In this document: one piece after another, positions 13,115-15,778 of the stretch
Layout: each line of letters starts with the position of its first letter
How positions within the stretch are numbered: position 1 is the stretch's first letter
From: Micrococcales bacterium
Lineage (GTDB): Bacteria > Actinomycetota > Actinomycetes > Actinomycetales > Dermatophilaceae
DNA length: 15,778 nt
Direction of reading: 5' to 3'
Assembly (NCBI GenBank): GCA_003132125.1
Contig: PKWT01000082.1
Coordinates: 1-15,778, forward strand
Translations under genes and position numbers: made by a program
The notes under the pieces: generated by a model
What the model was told of the DNA's origin: nothing
What the model saw: the letters and a program-made list of their open reading frames with translations, nothing else
The model's database searches: none

Positions 13115-15328
13115 CTATGCCTGCGAGACGTCGTTCGCCAACGCCGTTGCAGCACAGAAGATTTCGGCGGTTTCGACAGGATCTGCCCCACCCAGGACGG
13201 CCAACACATCCTTGCCATATCGCTCAAGCTTGCGCGCGCCGACCCCCGAGATCGTGGCCAGCTCGCCCGGGCTCGCCGGTGTCTTCTCCGCGATCGCCGT
13301 CAACGTCGCATCGGTGAAGACCACGTAGGCCGGGACCTTGCTCGCGCCCGCGACCGCAAGACGCCACACCCGCAAGGCCTCGAACGTCGCCTCGTCATAG
13401 GTGGGCGGGCAGTCCTGGCATCGGCCCACCTTGCGCGTTGCCGCACTGACCAGGTCCTTGCCACACCCGCGACACCTCAAGAGCTTCGCCGCCTTCGCGG
13501 ACTTGCCGCTGTTCTTTCGAGCGGTCGGGCCCGTCGCCTTGGCAGATGACCGCGCGCCCTCGCCCAGGATGCTGGCCGCCCCGTCAAGGAACCGAGACGG
13601 TCTCCGGCTGGCCCGTCCGCCGGGGTTGCGGGCCCCGGACCATGACAGGCGCAGCTCGCGCCGGGCGCGCGTCACCCCGACATACAGCAGTCTTCGTTCT
13701 TCTTCGATCGCCTCGGGACCCTCAGCCATGCTGATCGGGATCAGGCCGTCACTACAGCCGACGACAAAGACGCAGTCCCACTCGAGGCCCTTGGCGGCGT
13801 GCAACGAGGCCAAGGTCGCGCCCTCGACCGTCGGTGCATGCTGGGCTGCCGCGCGCTCGTCGAGCTCGCTGACGATATCGGTCAGTCGCGCCTGCGGGTT
13901 GCTGGACACGAACTCGTCGGTCAGCCCGACCAACGCCTGCAGGGACTCCCAACGCTCGCGGGTCGCCCCACCGGCTTTCGGAGCCCGCTCGGTCCACCCG
14001 GCTCCGGCGATGACATCCCGGACCAGCTCGCCCAGAGGTTTGGCTCCGTCGTCAGCCCTGGCAGCACCACGCATCAGCAGAATCGCCCCACGCACTTCCT
14101 TGCGCGCGAAGAACCGCTCGCCGCCGCGTACGAGGTAGGCGACGTTGGCATCGGCGAGCGAAGACTCATAGGCCTCGGACTGCGCGTTGGTCCTGAAGAG
14201 AACGGCGATCTGACTTGCCGGGGTGCCCTGGGCGATCAGGCTCTTGATCGACGTGGCCACTCCCGTCGCCTCGGAGGGGTCATCGCTGTAGGCGGTGAGG
14301 CTGGGCGAGGGACCGTCCTGGCCTTGTGCGCGGAGCTGGAGCGAGTCAGCCGGCGAGGTGCGACTCTGCCCGTGAGCGGCACGCACCATGACGTTCGCCA
14401 GCGCCACGATCTGCGGCGTCGAACGGTAGTTGCGCACGAGCTTGACCACCTGCGCCGTGGGGTATCGCCGTGGGAACTCCAGCAGGTGCTTGGGTGTCGC
14501 CCCCGTGAAGGAGTAGATCGTCTGGGCCGCGTCACCGACCACGCACACGTCATCTCGCTCACCCACCCAGAGATCGAGCAACCGCTGCTGGAGGGCGTTG
14601 ACGTCCTGGTACTCATCGACCACGAAGTGGCGGTACTGCGAGCGCACGACGCGGGCGATGTCGTCGCGCTCCGCCAGGATGCCGACGGTCAGCAGCAGCA
14701 CGTCTTCGAAGTCGATGACGCCTCGTGCGGTCTTGACCTCTTCGTAGGTTTGCAGCACCCGGGCCATCGCGGTGGCGTCCAGACCGGCGGGGTCGCGGCC
14801 CGCGCGACGGGCCGCAGCGGCATACGACTCGGGCGTAAGCATGCTCACCTTGGCCCATTCGACCTCGGCCGCGAGGTCGCGCACCGCCACGCGGTCAACC
14901 TGCAGACGAAGGCGCGAACAGGCTTCGGCGACGACGGATGCCTTGTGTGGCAACACTTCTGGGGACGCACCGCCGATCGCCTGGGGCCAGAAGTAGTGGA
15001 GCTGACGCAGCGCCGCGGCGTGGAACGTCCGTGCCTGCACTCCCGGGACGCCGAGCTCGCGCAGCCGCGTGCGCATCTCGCCTGCGGCCCTGGCGGTGAA
15101 CGTGACGGCGAGCACTCGCTGTGGCTGGTATGCCCCGCTGTGCACGCCGTAGGCGATGCGGTGGGTGATGGCCCGGGTCTTGCCGGTGCCGGCGCCGGCG
15201 AGCACGCACATCGGCCCGCTCGGCGACGCGGCCACCTGACGCTGCTCCGGGTCGAGGGCGTCGAGGATGTCGTCGGCGGTCGGGGCAACCCGAGGCTCGC
15301 CGTTCGGTTGGCTGGGTGGAGGAGACAT
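13115..15328 (-). CDS. uvrD2: ATP-dependent DNA helicase UvrD2
   Basis: A 737-residue superfamily 1A helicase (3'-5' DNA unwinding). Visible motifs: LDPEQRQVA (25-33, Q-motif), GAGTGKT (45-51, Walker A), VDEYQD (237-242, motif II), VVGDAAQTIYSFTGA (263-277, III), LVRNYRST (297-304, IV), HAAKGLEWD (510-518, V) and EEERRLLYVGVTRAR (542-556, VI). A linker leads to a four-cysteine motif CRGC (619-622)...CQDC (637-640) and an HRDC domain (about 646-715), the architecture of mycobacterial UvrD2. The start is ATG 15328, with GTG 15331 just before it; AGAGGA lies upstream. The frame stays open to 15601, but that stretch crosses an 18-bp repeat and the opposite-strand mycoredoxin start and has no family match, so I exclude it. 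whiB7 lies downstream, mycoredoxin is divergent. Confidence 0.95.
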   Translation of the reverse strand: MSPPPSQPNGEPRVAPTADDILDALDPEQRQVAASPSGPMCVLAGAGTGKTRAITHRIAYGVHSGAYQPQRVLAVTFTARAAGEMRTRLRELGVPGVQARTFHAAALRQLHYFWPQAIGGASPEVLPHKASVVAEACSRLRLQVDRVAVRDLAAEVEWAKVSMLTPESYAAAARRAGRDPAGLDATAMARVLQTYEEVKTARGVIDFEDVLLLTVGILAERDDIARVVRSQYRHFVVDEYQDVNALQQRLLDLWVGERDDVCVVGDAAQTIYSFTGATPKHLLEFPRRYPTAQVVKLVRNYRSTPQIVALANVMVRAAHGQSRTSPADSLQLRAQGQDGPSPSLTAYSDDPSEATGVATSIKSLIAQGTPASQIAVLFRTNAQSEAYESSLADANVAYLVRGGERFFARKEVRGAILLMRGAARADDGAKPLGELVRDVIAGAGWTERAPKAGGATRERWESLQALVGLTDEFVSSNPQARLTDIVSELDERAAAQHAPTVEGATLASLHAAKGLEWDCVFVVGCSDGLIPISMAEGPEAIEEERRLLYVGVTRARRELRLSWSGARNPGGRASRRPSRFLDGAASILGEGARSSAKATGPTARKNSGKSAKAAKLLRCRGCGKDLVSAATRKVGRCQDCPPTYDEATFEALRVWRLAVAGASKVPAYVVFTDATLTAIAEKTPASPGELATISGVGARKLERYGKDVLAVLGGADPVETAEIFCAATALANDVSQA

Positions 15329-15354
15329 CACCGCCGATCCTCTCAGATCGCGCT

Positions 15355-15425
15355 GACAGGTCGGAGTGCGCTGACGGATCGGAGTGCGCTGACAGGACGG
15401 AATGCGATTACCGTTCGGAGCGACT
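15355..15425. repeat. 18-bp tandem repeats in the uvrD2-mycoredoxin gap
   Basis: GACAGGTCGGAGTGCGCT (15355-15372), GACGGATCGGAGTGCGCT (15373-15390), GACAGGACGGAATGCGAT (15391-15408) and a degenerate, one-base-shorter fourth copy (15409-15425). The array lies about 27 bp upstream of the uvrD2 start and 57 bp before the candidate mycoredoxin promoter. The rest of the 220-bp gap holds only the promoter described separately. Confidence 0.75.
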
Positions 15426-15481
15426 GACGTGTGCTCGCGCCAGCCGACCGGTCGTGTCTGGCAGCCTGCGCTGCCCGTCCC

Positions 15482-15509
15482 GGGAAGGATTGGAGGCCGG
15501 CCGCGGTTG
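15482..15509 (+). promoter_or_regulatory. SigR/SigH-like promoter of the mycoredoxin gene
   Basis: GGGAAG (15482-15487), an 18-base spacer, then GTTG (15506-15509). This fits the GGAAT-N18/19-GTT consensus of the thiol-oxidative-stress ECF sigma factors SigR (Streptomyces) and SigH (mycobacteria), with one -35 mismatch. Mycoredoxin genes are known members of such regulons, so the match is plausible by context. Start about 30 bases before the ATG. Confidence 0.5.
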
Positions 15510-15548
15510 AAGTGGTTACCCATTGACTGAACTTTGAGGAGATCTCGC

Positions 15549-15778
15549 ATGCCCGCGGCCCCCGCTCTGCCCTCTGCCGGCACCGTCACGATGTACAGCA
15601 CGCCATGGTGTGGCTACTGCCGCGGGCTCAAGGGCGGACTGGACCGCGAAGGGATCACGTACAACGAGATCAACATCGAAGCGCACCCCGCGAGCGCCGA
15701 CTACGTCATGAGCCTGAACGGTGGCAACCAGACCGTGCCCACCGTGGTGTTCCCGGACGGAACCTCAGCCACCAACCC
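15549..15778 (+). CDS. mrx1: Mycoredoxin (glutaredoxin-like), cut by the right edge
   Basis: The first 76 residues of a thioredoxin-fold oxidoreductase that reduces mycothiol mixed disulfides. After a short extension (MPAAPALPSAG) it shows TMYSTPWCGYC with redox pair Cys21/Cys24, the IN(I)E strand, the cis-proline segment TVPTVVFPDG (62-71) and GGNQ before it, and TNP at the edge, as in M. tuberculosis Mrx1 (about 84 residues). Only about a dozen residues should be missing. The ATG has GAGGAG eight bases upstream. Divergent from uvrD2 over 220 bp, with a SigR/SigH-like promoter candidate 40-65 bases upstream. Confidence 0.95.
   Translation, partial: MPAAPALPSAGTVTMYSTPWCGYCRGLKGGLDREGITYNEINIEAHPASADYVMSLNGGNQTVPTVVFPDGTSATN

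Noticed and set aside
15355..15425. CRISPR-like array
   Set aside because: Repeats are directly adjacent with no spacers and there are no cas genes.
13799..15427. A 542-codon plus-strand open frame opposite uvrD2
   Set aside because: It is the antisense shadow of a gene with all helicase motifs; its translation is low-complexity His/Arg/Gly-rich and matches nothing.
15329..15601. A longer N-terminus for UvrD2 starting at 15601
   Set aside because: It would cross the 18-bp repeats and the mycoredoxin start, has no helicase-family match, and the ATG at 15328 has an adequate ribosome site.

Overview
The window is high-GC DNA (strong G/C third-position bias, many GTG/TTG starts, good Shine-Dalgarno sites) from an actinomycete. 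A WhiB7-type regulator, a UvrD2 helicase with a four-cysteine C-terminus, a mycoredoxin, a PPA1309-family protein and a UPF0182 protein all point to Actinomycetota. The overall flavour fits Micrococcales (Intrasporangiaceae-like), but the genus is inference. From memory, the order UPF0182 / PDZ-S16 protease / DUF2342 / ThiF-like / ABC1 kinase / WhiB7 / UvrD2 / mycoredoxin matches the Mycobacterium tuberculosis Rv3193c-Rv3198A neighbourhood, so this looks like a conserved core chromosomal block. I see no intact mobile element, phage, CRISPR array, tRNA or rRNA.

Layout. 1-1016 (-): start of a UPF0182 membrane protein, cut by the left edge. 1134-1664 (+): PPA1309 family. 4395-1731 (-): a tightly packed operon of a degenerate SDR epimerase, MoaE and a membrane-anchored PDZ-Lon(S16) protease. 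4455-6434 (+): a DUF2342 'zincin' whose HExxH motif is lost, then a NUDIX hydrolase. 6990-6445 (-): a YgjP/M48-like metallopeptidase with HELTH. 6991-7243: an intergenic region with four ~21-bp tandem repeats. 7244-7417 (+): a 57-residue zinc-ribbon protein (DUF5679) with its own terminator. 7555-9973 (+): a hairpin-rich leader followed by a ThiF/cyclodehydratase-like protein translationally coupled to an ABC1/UbiB-like kinase. 11847-10056 (-): a phosphodiesterase-superfamily protein with apparently permuted segment order, then a 60-residue CxxC protein. 13054-11927 (-): a sigma-A-type promoter, an 89-residue leader ORF, a strong terminator, whiB7 and a small basic ORF. 15328-13115 (-): uvrD2. 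15549-end (+): mycoredoxin, cut by the right edge, behind a SigR/SigH-like promoter.

How it fits together. The right half has a stress and antibiotic-response character: WhiB7 controls intrinsic antibiotic resistance, UvrD2 acts on DNA, and mycoredoxin works in thiol redox. The most notable regulatory structure is the whiB7 leader. A promoter with an AT-rich element feeds an 89-codon ORF whose stop lies in a perfect hairpin, followed at once by an intrinsic terminator and ~165 nt later by whiB7; this is the layout expected of translation-dependent attenuation. The second is the leader of the ThiF-like/ABC1 pair, where the ribosome binding site is buried in a ~12-bp stem. The left half holds housekeeping genes of poorly known function (membrane protease, UPF0182, DUF2342) with one cofactor enzyme (MoaE). 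No stretch longer than 300 bases lacks a gene; the four longest gaps (6991-7243, 7418-7634, 12449-12673, 15329-15548) are described separately.
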